Source: Okeania sp. SIO2B3
GTDB taxonomy: Bacteria; Cyanobacteriota; Cyanobacteriia; Cyanobacteriales; Microcoleaceae
Assembly: GCF_010672525.1 (NCBI RefSeq)
Contig: NZ_JAAHGH010000037.1
Location: forward strand, 1 to 64,000
Direction of reading: 5' to 3'
Length of the DNA stretch: 64,000 nucleotides
Part shown: positions 1 to 8,859 of the stretch, piece by piece
Layout: each line of letters starts with the position of its first letter
How positions within the stretch are numbered: the stretch's first letter is position 1
The notes under the pieces: model-generated
What the model was told of the DNA's origin: nothing
What the model saw: the letters and a program-made list of their open reading frames with translations, nothing else
The model's database searches: none
Translations under genes and position numbers: made by a program

Positions 1-782
1 CAGGCATTACTCAAACTCTTAAAGATACTTATCTAGATGTTAGAGCTGTATTAGATAATGGCTCTACAGTCATAATTGAGATGCAGGTATTGAACGTTGA
101 AGCATTTGAAAAAAGAGTAATTTATAATCTAGCTAAAGCTTATGGTAACCAGCTAGATACTGGGGAAGGATATCGAACTTTAAAACCCTTTATTGCTTTG
201 ACTATTACAGATTTTGTGCTATTCAAAGAAGCAAAAAAAATGATTAACAAATTTAGATTCAAGGAGGAGAAAGATTCATTTAACTATCGAGATGAGTTAA
301 AACTAATATTTTTAGAATTACCCAAATTTAACAAAGAATTATCAGAGTTAGAAACCGAGAGTGATAAATGGATTTATTTCCTTAAATCTGCTCCTAACTT
401 AGAAGTAATTCCTGATTCTCTTGGAGAAGTAGCAGAAATCGAAGCAGCGTTAAATATTGCTAACCGAGCTAATCTAAGTAATGAGGAATTAGAGGAGTTA
501 CATAAACAAGAAGTATTTATTGGGGATAGGAAAGGTGAGATTAGTTTAGCGAAACAGGAAGCTAAAGAAGAAGGTCGAGAAGAAGGAAAAATTGAGGAAG
601 CAGTTAAACAAATATTGCGTCTAATTCGGCGAATGTTAGGAGAAATTTCTCCAGAAATTGAGAGTCAAATCCAACAATTATCTTTGGCCAAATTAGATAT
701 TTTAGGGGAGGAAATTTTTGACATAAAAACTATTGCAGATGTAGAAAATTGGTTAGAGAGTCAAAGAGAAAGAGAGGAGTAA
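1..782 (+). CDS. Rpn-type PD-(D/E)XK nuclease, 3' part (partial)
   Basis: The frame is open from the first bases, so the gene starts before the window; the first in-window ATG (81) is internal. About 26 upstream codons read into a VLDNG-x-TVIIEMQV stretch, the D...ExQ core typical of Rpn/YhgA-like PD-(D/E)XK nucleases (recombination-promoting, formerly called transposases). The C-terminal third has an acidic-basic helix (QEAKEEGREEGKIEE) followed by a segment like DUF4351 (LIRRMLGEISPEIE...ADVENWL), the usual tail of the cyanobacterial members. Known family role: DNA cleavage that promotes RecA-independent recombination; cellular role in cyanobacteria is unclear. These genes are multi-copy in repeat-rich cyanobacterial genomes. 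Family call is firm; specific function is inference. Confidence 0.8.
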   Translation, partial: GITQTLKDTYLDVRAVLDNGSTVIIEMQVLNVEAFEKRVIYNLAKAYGNQLDTGEGYRTLKPFIALTITDFVLFKEAKKMINKFRFKEEKDSFNYRDELKLIFLELPKFNKELSELETESDKWIYFLKSAPNLEVIPDSLGEVAEIEAALNIANRANLSNEELEELHKQEVFIGDRKGEISLAKQEAKEEGREEGKIEEAVKQILRLIRRMLGEISPEIESQIQQLSLAKLDILGEEIFDIKTIADVENWLESQREREE

Positions 783-1116
783 ATAATCAACAATTAATAA
801 TTAATAATTAATAATTACCTCTTCTTATAGGGGTATCGGTAGCAAATTTACAGAAAACCACGCGCTTTTTTAAAGAAGTCCAACCTATACTGCTTGAAAA
901 AACTAAGGCTGGACTTGAAAGATAAGTATGTAGGATTGTGAGCGATCGCTTGTTGAATTATCAGAATAATTAAGGAACTTATATCATGTCCGGATAAGAG
1001 CGTTATGAAAAAGAACCCAATTGTCTATACATCAATTCTTTCTCCCTACTCCCTACTCCCTATTTTCTGGAGATGTCTAATGATTAAATTAAATCTTACA
1101 AAACCAAGGTTGTCAG

Positions 1117-1332
1117 TTAACTGACAATCTTAGAACGATAATGTTTATTCAGCTTTGTTTGACACTGCTTCACCTGCTCTGGAGTTATCTTGTGAGATTC
1201 TTCAAGCATTAACATATTTCTTATCTTGTTTTTACTGATATTTATAAGCGTAGCTACTGGAATTTGATATGGTTCCTTAATCTGCCTAATGGTCAAGAGA
1301 TTAGCTAATTTAACATTTACTTTATAAATCAG
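1117..1332 (-). CDS. Possible small ORF, about 71 aa, no ATG
   Basis: An open reverse-strand frame runs from a stop at 1338-1336 to TAA at 1119-1117. It could start at CTG 1332 or at an internal TTG. The product would be basic with residues such as IPVATLINISKNKIRNML and EESHKITPEQVKQCQTK, a composition that looks protein-like with a possible helix-turn-helix feel. No good ribosome site or ATG start is visible, and the stop lies in a palindrome, so it may equally be the remnant of a longer gene. I do not recognise a family. Confidence 0.25.
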   Translation of the reverse strand: MIYKVNVKLANLLTIRQIKEPYQIPVATLINISKNKIRNMLMLEESHKITPEQVKQCQTKLNKHYRSKIVS

Positions 1333-1393
1333 CTCTTATAGACAATAGACAATTAATGTCTCTTCCGGAAGATTAGCGATCGCTAATTCCTAA

Positions 1394-1416
1394 GTGCTGG
1401 AATTTCCCTTCAGCAC
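1394..1416. other. Hairpin upstream of the 1495 gene
   Basis: GTGCTG and CAGCAC enclose an 11-base spacer about 80 bases before the start of the 1495 gene, with related GCTGGAATT words repeated just after. It could sit in the 5' leader of that gene; no riboswitch class is recognised. Confidence 0.3.
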
Positions 1417-1494
1417 CTAAGTACTGATTTAGCAATTTGCTGGAATTAAAAATTTTCAAGCTACTTTAAAAGTAATAGTCGATGAGGTAAAAAG

Positions 1495-2169
1495 ATGGGA
1501 AGAAGACGCAGACCTAAATTCTCTTTATTCAAAGCAGCTGATTGGGATAAATACGTCCAAGTGAAAAAGGGAGAGGCTACATATACTGTTAAGAGAAAAG
1601 CACCAGCAGAAGACAAAGAGTTATTTGGTGTAGGTGTTGTCCCTTTTGGATTTTCACCCAGCACTGCTGCTGGTGCTACGATTCACATGAATACTACGAT
1701 TAGTAGAGCCGGAGCAAAAATGGCGGTCTCTGCTATAACAGGAGACTCATGGGACAAATTAGGAATAGTCAGAAGCAGCAATGAATCCACTGCCGGGCCT
1801 GCTGGCTGGTATCCAGCAACTCTTACTATCACATTAGTAGGAGTGGACGATAACGGCGAGGAAGAGACTTCGCAATTATCAACCCGCAAATACAATAAGA
1901 AAAAGACAAGAAGTGGAACTATGCCATTTGGTAGACGATCTATAGCGACACCTGATGCACGGACAGGAGCTGCTACAACAGCAGTAGGTGATAGAGATTA
2001 CGAGGATTGCTTAAAGGCTATCGTAGCCAGCTTAAACCCTACCCCTACACAGCCAACAAATAGCAAGATTTTGTCTAAATCGTCAGAACCAGAGGTTTAT
2101 CTGCCTGTAGTAACTGTTTCTAGATGGCTAGATGCGCTAGAAGATGTCGGAGCTGTAACAGCCTTCTAA
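1495..2169 (+). CDS. Unrecognised 224-aa protein with basic N-terminus
   Basis: ATG at 1495 follows a GAGG-type ribosome site at about 10 bases. The protein starts GRRRRPKFSLFK, then has a Ser/Thr/Gly-rich middle (GFSPSTAAGATI, GWYPATLTITLVGVDDNGEEE), a very basic stretch (RKYNKKKTRSG) and a hydrophilic C-terminus. There is no signal peptide, membrane segment or enzyme motif that I can see. The alternating beta-type strands and exposed charged loops could fit a structural or particle-like protein, but nothing identifies a phage origin. The gene overlaps nothing and is followed after 5 bases by a small gene (2175), so the two are probably translated from one message. Function unknown. Confidence 0.6.
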   Translation: MGRRRRPKFSLFKAADWDKYVQVKKGEATYTVKRKAPAEDKELFGVGVVPFGFSPSTAAGATIHMNTTISRAGAKMAVSAITGDSWDKLGIVRSSNESTAGPAGWYPATLTITLVGVDDNGEEETSQLSTRKYNKKKTRSGTMPFGRRSIATPDARTGAATTAVGDRDYEDCLKAIVASLNPTPTQPTNSKILSKSSEPEVYLPVVTVSRWLDALEDVGAVTAF

Positions 2170-2174
2170 TAACA

Positions 2175-2459
2175 ATGAAAGACCTTAATTGCATAGTCTT
2201 GCCTGAAAATTTCCACCCTGGTAGGTATAGACAACTCCAAAACGCGATAGGGTTTGAGATTAATATGCAGTCTCATCCTAGTGAACAAGAGGAAGCCATG
2301 AAGCATTATTTAGATATTCAGCTTTCTTTGAATAACCTATTAAGAGGAAAAGAATCTGTCACTACGTTTTTAGATAAAGTTGAAGCTAGTGGTTGTATTT
2401 CAATGGATGATTATTTGACAGAAACTTTAGAAAATTTAGAATTTTTGGAAATAATTTAA
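2175..2459 (+). CDS. Unrecognised 94-aa protein coupled to the 1495 gene
   Basis: The frame is open from 2124, but ATG 2175 is the better start: it lies 5 bases after the stop of the 1495 gene, the layout expected of translational coupling. The product is acidic and helical (YRQLQNAIGFEINM, SEQEEAMKHYLDIQLSLNNLL, ISMDDYLTETLENLEFLE), with no signal peptide or membrane segment. It could be a small chaperone-like or regulatory partner of the preceding protein; this is inference from spacing alone. No family recognised. Confidence 0.55.
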   Translation: MKDLNCIVLPENFHPGRYRQLQNAIGFEINMQSHPSEQEEAMKHYLDIQLSLNNLLRGKESVTTFLDKVEASGCISMDDYLTETLENLEFLEII

Positions 2460-2590
2460 TCCCCAGTAATAGACTGATAAGCTTGAACCAAAATACTAAT
2501 ATCTTTAAACCAAAAGACTGGCTCAAATTGTAGCGAATAACTGGGAGTAGCTCCATCTAATGGATAGTACAAAATAGTTGCACCTCTCAT
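2456..2590 (-). pseudogene. Short reverse-strand ORF or 3' gene fragment, 44 aa
   Basis: A clean frame from ATG 2590-2588 to TAA 2458-2456 encodes a protein-like stretch (GATILYYPLDGATPSYSLQFE...VFWFKDISILVQAYQ). It ends facing the 2175 gene and overlaps its stop by a few bases. Its upstream side abuts the truncated start of the TPR-CHAT gene, which suggests a recombination junction where a longer gene was cut. Family not recognised. Confidence 0.3.
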
Positions 2591-2596
2591 ATGTAA

Positions 2597-4609
2597 AGGT
2601 ATATAGAAGCCGAACTCCTTTTACAACGTGCCTTAGCTCTCAAAGAGAAAACCTGGGGTGCTAACCATCCTGATGTCGCTATCAGCCTCATCGGTTTGGC
2701 ATTACTCTACCGCGACCAAGGAAGGTACACAGAAGCCGAACCCTTGTACAAAAATTCCTTAGCTATTAGAGAGAAAGTCTTGGGTGTTGACCATCCTAGT
2801 GTTGCAGAAAGCCTTAACAACTTGGCAGATATCTACAGTCACCAAGGAAGATACAGTGAAGCTGAACCCCTTTTGCAACGTTCCTTAGCTATTGATGAAA
2901 AAGCCTTGGGTGCTGAAAATCCCAGTATCGCTATTAGCCTCAACAACTTGGGAACATTCTACCATAAGCAAGGAAGGTACAGTGAAGCCGAACCCCTGTA
3001 CCAACGTTCCTTAGCTATTTTAGAGAAAGCCTGGGGTGCTGACCATCCCAGTGTCGCTACCAGCCTCAACAACTTAGCAGAAATCAACTATGACCAAAGA
3101 AGGCACAGTGAAGCCGAATCCTTTTACCAACGTTCCTTAGCTATTACTGAGAAAGCCTTGGGTGCTGACCATCCCGCAGTGGCTACTACCCTCAATAACT
3201 TGGGAGTATTCTACTGTGGCCAAGAAAAATACAGTGAAGCCAAACTCCTTTTACAACGTGCCTTAGCTATCAGAGAGAAAGCTTTGGGTGCTGACCATCC
3301 TGATGTCGCTACTAGCCTCCATAGCTTGGCATTATTCTACCAAGCTCAAGGTAATACAACCGATGCCATTGATTTTCACCACCGGGGAATGGAAGTGGAA
3401 GAAACCACCCTGACTACCTTCCTCGCCACAGGTTCCGAAAGCCAAAAACAAGCCTCCGCGATCGCCCTCTCAAACTCTACTAACCGAACAATATCCCTAC
3501 ACCTCCAAAATGCCCCCACAAACCCAGAAGCAGTAAGCCTCGCTCTAACCACCATCCTCCGACGCAAAGCTCGCATCCTCGACTCCATCACCGACTCCCT
3601 CCAAATTATTCGCGATAATCTAACTCCAGAAAACAAAAAACTCCTCAGCGATCTGGCAGCTACCCGTGCCCAATTAGCAGCACTGATCTACAATAGACCT
3701 GCAAAAGCCGATTATTGTCAAGTGCCACCAAGGTTTTTAGGCAAAATTGTGGAGTTATATAAGAGGTCTAATAAACCCAAAAATCTCCCACTGGAACAAT
3801 ACCGCCAACAAGTCGCCAACCTCAAGGGTAAAGCAGAAAAATTAGAAGCCGACCTCTCTCGTGCCAGCGCAGCATTCGGCAAAACTTCTCAACCAGTAAC
3901 TATTGAAATAGTTCAACAGTTAATTCCCCCCGATGCTGCATTGCTGGAAATAATGCAGTACAAACCTGACAATGCCAAAGCTAAATCAAGTGAAAGATTC
4001 GGACAACCACACTACGCAGCCTACATCCTCCACTCCACAGGCGCACCCCAATGGCTAGACCTGGGAGTTGCCGAACCCATCCACAAAGCTGTCGCCGAAT
4101 TTCGCTATCGATTATCGCGACCCGGTACACCCCCCCCAAAAAATAGCCCGCACCTTAGACCAACAAGTGATGCAACCTATCCGCCAAAAACTCGGCAACA
4201 CCAAACACATCCTCCTCTCCCCAGACTCCCAACTCAACTTGATTCCTTTTGCCACCCTCGTCGATGAAAACAACCAATACCTCGTCGAAAACTATACCAT
4301 TACCTACCTCACAACCGGACGCGACCTCATCCGCCTTTCCGTTAATTTCCCCCATCAGCAACCACCAGTATTAGTTGCCAATCCCGAATACGACTCTCCC
4401 GGCAATCCCGCTTCTGCCGAACTCGTCGCCAATAACCGCAGCAACAACCGACGCGCTACAGACCTAGCTACCCTGAAATTTGCGGCCTTACCGGGAACTA
4501 AAGCAGAAGCGGAAGCCATTGCACCCATGCTTTCAGAAGTGACTCTGTTAACTGAGTCTGATGCTGAAGTGGTAAGACAGCGATCGCCCCTTCCAATCTT
4601 GACAAATTA
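2597..4609 (+). pseudogene. TPR-CHAT protein gene, truncated and frameshifted
   Basis: The first part encodes at least six kinesin-light-chain-type TPR units of 42 residues (core GRYSEAEPLYQRSLAI...KALGADHPSVATSLNNLA), then a helical linker and the start of a CHAT (caspase-like HetF-associated) protease domain (LIPPDAALLEIMQYKP). Three lesions are visible. The first TPR is cut, with an in-frame stop at 2594-2596 and no good start. The frame changes at a run of eight C at 4130-4137; the continuation (NTKHILLSPDSQLNLIPFATL) lies in the frame that ends at 4610. The gene stops after LLTESDAEV, before the catalytic His and Cys of a CHAT domain. TPR-CHAT proteins are protease effectors in several signalling and defence systems; this copy cannot make an active enzyme unless the sequence is wrong at the C-run and elsewhere. 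Confidence 0.8.
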
Positions 4610-4628
4610 AATACTGTTGCGCTATACT
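4599..4628 (+). promoter_or_regulatory. Candidate sigma-70 promoter for the 4668 gene
   Basis: TTGACA at 4599-4604 and TATACT at 4623-4628 are separated by 18 bases and lie 40 bases before ATG 4668. Both hexamers are close to consensus. Confidence 0.5.
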
Positions 4629-4667
4629 GCGAAAATAAGCCTACTAAAAAACTAATCAAACCAAAAG

Positions 4668-5072
4668 ATGACAAAACTATTAGAAGAGGCGATCGCAGCC
4701 ATAACCAAACTCCCAGAATCAGAACAAGATGGCATTGCTACTCTAATTTTAGAAGAGATTGCTTCGGAAAAAAGGGGGCAAGAAGCCTCTGAAAAATCCC
4801 AATCGCAATTGGGGCAACAAGCAGAGGAAACCTTAGAAGAATTTCTTCAAGACGATGCAAAAACCACTGCGATCGAAAAAAAACCTTCGGAGCCTGCGGT
4901 CAAACCCTTCTGGCAAAAAATCAAAGAAATAGGCACTAAAGTTCCCCGGGAGGAATGGGAAAAACTGCCAAATGATTTTGCTCGCAACTTTGAAAGCTAT
5001 ATGTATGGAGTGCCAACAATGGATAGACACGGGGACGCGGAGACACGGAGACGCGGAGATGGAGGCTTTTAA
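4668..5072 (+). CDS. Small acidic protein with repeat-derived C-terminus
   Basis: The N-terminus (MTKLLEEAIAAITKLPESEQ, then DGIATLILEEIA) resembles the short N-terminal helix of many small cyanobacterial antitoxin-like proteins. The middle is acidic and Gln-rich; the second half (VKPFWQKIKEIGTKVPREEWEKLPNDFA) looks like a conserved module ending in SYMYGVP. After that point the frame runs into simple-repeat DNA (gacgcggagacacggagac), giving a tail of about 16 Arg/Asp/Gly-rich residues, so the native stop was probably lost or moved. A promoter-like pair lies upstream. No toxin partner is adjacent. Role unknown; an antitoxin-like function is only a guess. Confidence 0.5.
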   Translation: MTKLLEEAIAAITKLPESEQDGIATLILEEIASEKRGQEASEKSQSQLGQQAEETLEEFLQDDAKTTAIEKKPSEPAVKPFWQKIKEIGTKVPREEWEKLPNDFARNFESYMYGVPTMDRHGDAETRRRGDGGF

Positions 5073-5183
5073 TTTCAGAGAAGCGCAACAATTTAGAATC
5101 AAATAGCCCTGCCGACCATCCGTTACACCCGTTACCACATCTGTTGCCAACCATCCATTGCTAACCAAGCATCTCAATTGCTT

Positions 5184-7412
5184 ATGAAACGCCGTCAACT
5201 CCTACTCTTTACCGGCTCGATGTTAGCCACTCTCGGCATCAGTCAATTAGATATTCAACGCCGAAGCTTACGTTATGCCAAAACCTTAGCCCAAAATACT
5301 CCTCGCAAACTTGCTTTATTGGTTGGCATCAATAACTACATTAATAAAAGTAAATTGTATGGTTGCATCACTGATGTTGAATTACAAAAACAACTGTTAA
5401 TTCATCGCTTCGGTTTTCAACCCGCAGATATTTTATCAGTCACCGATGACACCGAAATTAAACCAACCCGCGATGGCATCTTAACCGCATTTGAAGAACA
5501 CCTAATTAAACAAGCAAAACCTGGAGATGTAGTAGTTTTTCACTTCTCAGGACATGGCTCCCGAGTAGCAGACAAAGATAAAGACGAACCGGACGGTTTA
5601 AATAGCACATTTGTTCCCATAGACCAGACCGAAGTTAAACGAGACGGTCGCAATTTAGTGTCCGATATTATGGGACACACTCTCTTTTTGCTAATGTCAG
5701 CAATTGATAGCGAAAATGTCACCGTAGTTTTAGATAGCTGTCATTCAGGCGGTGGAAAACGAGGAAATTTAATCGTGCGATCGCTCGACAGAAGCAGCCC
5801 CTTTAGCTACTATCCCAACGACCAAGAATTAGAATATCAAAAGCAATGGCTTTCCCGCCTGAAAATGTCGGAAGCGGAATTTATCCAAACCCGACAACAA
5901 ACCGTTGCTAAAGGCGTAGTCATAGCTTCCGCAGCCAGAGACGAACTAGCAGCAGATGCACCCTTTGACGGTTTTCTTGCGGGGGCATTTACTTATGCAA
6001 TGACTCAATATTTATGGCAAGAAACCAACAATCAAAAAGTTATCAGTATGTTGGGAAAAGTCTCCCGGATAACTGCGAAATATTCCACTACAGGTCAGGT
6101 ACCAGAATTAGAAGCCAAGAAAAATACAGATAAGGAAGAGCGACCGACTTATTTATTAAAAAAACAGACACCTCCAGCAGAAGCAGTAGTGATAGAAGTA
6201 GTCGAGAAAAAAGTCAATTTTTGGTTGGGTGGAGTCAATGCCGAATCCTTGGAAATCTTCGATAAAGATGCCGTATTTGCTTGGGTAGATAAAGCGGGCA
6301 AGGAGCGGGGAAAAATACAGTCAACATCTCGCAACGGTTTAATTGGCTCTGGGAAAGTTATTGCTGGTCAAACCCCGCCGCCAGGTGCCTTATTGCAGGA
6401 AATAGCCCGAGCCATTCCCACAGATTTAACTTTGAAAATAGGATTAGACAATTCTCTGGGTAATGCGGCAATTCAGACCAGAGGAAGTTTGCAACAAATT
6501 CCTCGCATCAAGCCGGTTCCCCTGCAACGAGGAGAAGTGCATTACATTTTGGGGCGAATGACAGAAACTTTGGCAACAGAAGCGCGAGAAAATGATTCCC
6601 AGAAATTAGAAGTACCGGAAGTCGGGAGTTTTGGTTTATATACTCCCGGATTAGAATTAATTCCCGACTCTTTTGGCAAAACGGGGGAAACTCTGGAGGA
6701 AGCATTGCAGCGTTTGAGACCGAAGTTTAAATCTTTGTTAGCAGCGAGGTTGGTGAAATTGACCTTGAATGCTGACTCGTCCCAGTTGAAAGCGTTGGCG
6801 CTGATGAAAACTCTTAACCAGGAATTTGTTGCCAGCACCTTTACTGTCAGGGGGACAGGCCAAACTGAAGCAGAGGAAATTCCCTCGAATACTCCCATCA
6901 AAGTTGAAGCGGGAGTGCCTTTACTAGCTGTCGGTACTCAGGTGCAGTTACAAATAACTAATCGGGAAGACCGAGATTTATATATGGCGGTGTTGGTAGT
7001 TGATTCTAGTGGAGAAATGGGGATAGTTTTTCCCAATACTTGGGTAGAAGAAGTAGATGCAGCTTTAGTTAAATCTGGGGAAAGGAAGTTATTACCTGAA
7101 GCAGGGGTGGATAGGTTTAAGTTAACCGTCAGTCAGCCTTTGGGAAATACGGAGGTTTTGGTTATTGCTAGCGTCACACCATTGCGGGAAACCTTGAAAA
7201 CCCTAAAGGCGATCGCGGCTGCTAGAGGTTTGCGTAGTGGAGAACTGATGGATTTAGCAGACACAGATGTAGTCGATGCTTTGCTAGAAGATATTAATGC
7301 TGGTAGTCGTGGTGGTTTAGTGGCGGAGTTTGACCCAACAGCACGGGTGGTGGATACGACGAAAATTGGAGCAATGTTGATTACATTTAGGGTAATTAAC
7401 AGCTTGACATAA
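5184..7412 (+). CDS. Caspase-like (C14) peptidase with C-terminal DUF4384-like region
   Basis: ATG 5184 is preferred over the TTG at 5178. The N-terminus MKRRQLLLFTGSMLATLGIS is a twin-arginine-like or Sec export signal. Residues about 40-310 form a metacaspase/caspase domain: LALLVGINNY, catalytic His124 in FHFSGHGS and Cys186 in VLDSCHSGG. The C-terminal part (about 570-740) contains VQLQITNREDRDLYMAVLVVDSSGEMGIVFPN-type strands as in DUF4384, a module often joined to cyanobacterial caspase-like proteins. It probably acts outside the cytoplasm as a Cys protease cutting after basic residues, as known for this family. It lies just downstream of the broken TPR-CHAT gene, another caspase-clan protein. 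Length (742 aa) is normal for the architecture. Confidence 0.85.
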   Translation: MKRRQLLLFTGSMLATLGISQLDIQRRSLRYAKTLAQNTPRKLALLVGINNYINKSKLYGCITDVELQKQLLIHRFGFQPADILSVTDDTEIKPTRDGILTAFEEHLIKQAKPGDVVVFHFSGHGSRVADKDKDEPDGLNSTFVPIDQTEVKRDGRNLVSDIMGHTLFLLMSAIDSENVTVVLDSCHSGGGKRGNLIVRSLDRSSPFSYYPNDQELEYQKQWLSRLKMSEAEFIQTRQQTVAKGVVIASAARDELAADAPFDGFLAGAFTYAMTQYLWQETNNQKVISMLGKVSRITAKYSTTGQVPELEAKKNTDKEERPTYLLKKQTPPAEAVVIEVVEKKVNFWLGGVNAESLEIFDKDAVFAWVDKAGKERGKIQSTSRNGLIGSGKVIAGQTPPPGALLQEIARAIPTDLTLKIGLDNSLGNAAIQTRGSLQQIPRIKPVPLQRGEVHYILGRMTETLATEARENDSQKLEVPEVGSFGLYTPGLELIPDSFGKTGETLEEALQRLRPKFKSLLAARLVKLTLNADSSQLKALALMKTLNQEFVASTFTVRGTGQTEAEEIPSNTPIKVEAGVPLLAVGTQVQLQITNREDRDLYMAVLVVDSSGEMGIVFPNTWVEEVDAALVKSGERKLLPEAGVDRFKLTVSQPLGNTEVLVIASVTPLRETLKTLKAIAAARGLRSGELMDLADTDVVDALLEDINAGSRGGLVAEFDPTARVVDTTKIGAMLITFRVINSLT

Positions 7413-8697
7413 TCATAGATTATCTACTATAATCTCAGAATATCTATATTTGATTTTATGCTACTAGGATTCAAAACAGAGTTACACCCAAATAAGCAGC
7501 AAAAAACATTACTGGCTAAACACGCGCTTTGTAGCTCGTCACGCTTGGAATTGGGGATTATGGCTGACTAGAAATATCCTTACTCACAATTCCAATAATC
7601 CTTCAGGTAAACTTAAATTTCCCACATCTATCGACCTGCATAAACTTTTAGTAGCAATGGTTAAACCTAATAACTATTGGTATTATGAAGTATCTAAAAC
7701 AGCGCCTCAATATGCTTTGAGATATTTATCATCAGCTTGGAAGCGTTGCTTTAGTAAAGTGTCTGGTCAACCTAGATTTAAGAAAAAAGGTAGAGATGAT
7801 AGTTTTACTCTAGATGGATCAATATCGGTAGGTTTTAATCAGATTAAATTACCAAGAATTGGATGGATTAAAACTTATGAAATACTGCCCGATAATATTA
7901 ATCCCAAGTCAGTAACTATTAGTAGGACATCCAATAGATGGTTTGTCAGTTTCAAAGAAGAAAGGGAATGTCAAATTACTGAGAAACCAGTAGATGTAGT
8001 TGGTGTAGACTTAGGAATTAAAACGTTGGCAACATTGTCAACAGGGGAAGTATTTGATGGAGCTAAATCTTACAGAAAGTTAGAATCTAAACTATCACGA
8101 TTGCAATACCGGGCACAGGCATAAAACCAAGTTTTCGCTCTAACTGGAGGGCAGCACAGCTAAAAATAGCTCAGTTACATTGCTGAGAATAGCTAACATC
8201 AGGAAAGATACATTGCATAAACGCGCCTACTTATTTGGCTAAAAACCACAGTCAAATAGTAATAGAAGACCTGAATGTATCAGGTATGATGTCAAACCAT
8301 AAGCTAGCTAAGGCTGTTGCCGATATGGGTTTTTATGAGTTCAGAAGACAGTTAGAGTATAAGTGTCAACTATACGGCTCTAAGTTAATCGTTGTTGATA
8401 GATGGTTTCCTAGCTCTAAGACTTGCAGTAGGTGTGGAAAGGTAAAGCAGTCTCTGCTGTTATCAGAGCGCGTTTTCAATTGCGAACACTGCAATTTAAG
8501 CTGCGTGTGAGACTTGAATGCGGCGTTAAATTTAGCTATGGCGGTCAGTTTGCTCCGCAACGCTAGCGCGAACGACCGTGACAGCCTGTGGACTGGATAA
8601 CGCCGACGTTGCCAGGTAGAAACAGGAATAGAACAGACTATCTATAGATAATCATAGATTTATATAGATAATCGTAGGTTTCTAAGAACGGCGGTTT
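7413..8697 (+). mobile_element. Degenerate IS200/IS605-type element (tnpB only)
   Basis: The element carries a decayed tnpB and no tnpA. Its left side has AATCATAGATTATCT-like words (7413-7430); its right side has GATAATCATAGATT-like words (8646-8675) and ends near GTTTCTAAGAACGGCGG. The same right-end word is found at 14688 in a short internally deleted derivative. Exact ends cannot be fixed without an intact copy. Confidence 0.65.
7458..8610 (+). pseudogene. tnpB: tnpB-like RNA-guided nuclease/transposon gene, multiply broken
   Basis: The start MLLGFKTELHPNKQQK is standard for TnpB. A frameshift near 7525 moves to FVARHAWNWGLWLTRN, the frame then stays open to TAA at about 8124, is shifted and stopped again around 8150-8220, and resumes as QIVIEDLNVSGM. 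RuvC residues are still visible: Asp in VGVDLGIKTL, Glu in VIEDLNV, and the zinc-ribbon CSRCG...CEHC. The last Asp block (DLNAALNLAM) follows an in-frame TGA at 8508. TnpB in its active form is an omega-RNA-guided DNA nuclease; this one is dead. Confidence 0.85.
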
Positions 8698-8699
8698 AA

Positions 8700-8728
8700 G
8701 CTAAGACGCATTTTAAATACGTCTTAGC
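8700..8728. terminator. Hairpin downstream of the tnpB relic
   Basis: GCTAAGACG and CGTCTTAGC form a perfect 9-bp stem with an 11-base AT-rich loop. No T-run follows on either strand, so it may be a factor-dependent terminator or an element end rather than an intrinsic terminator. It is followed by gtcagaagt simple repeats and a solo ATATCATGTCCGGATAA MITE end (about 8760-8780). Confidence 0.4.
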
Positions 8729-8859
8729 AAGTCAGAAGTTAGAAGTCAGAAGTCAGAAGTAATATCATGTCCGGATAATTAGTGATCAAAAAACTTCTAC
8801 CCTTTGAATCTTTCTTTTCCTTCTGCCTTCCTTTCTCCTATTCCTACCTTCTAGTTAAT

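Larger units (their letters stand above)
783..1494. other. Spacer with MITE end, palindrome and hairpin
   Basis: About 0.7 kb without a clear gene. It holds AT-rich taataattaat runs, a solo copy (about 981-1000) of the ATATCATGTCCGGATAAGAG terminus that bounds complete MITEs elsewhere in the window, a 16-bp perfect palindrome at 1111-1126 (TGTCAGTTAACTGACA), a possible small reverse-strand ORF (listed separately) and a hairpin near 1394-1416 ahead of the next gene. Confidence 0.6.

Noticed and set aside
1495-2459. Prophage structural genes
   Set aside because: No other phage gene, integrase or attachment site is near, and no family match is apparent.
4668-5072. Toxin-antitoxin pair
   Set aside because: Only an antitoxin-like N-terminus is seen; no toxin gene is adjacent.
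7458-8610. Working TnpB nuclease
   Set aside because: At least one frameshift and several stops interrupt it, one of them just before the last catalytic Asp block.
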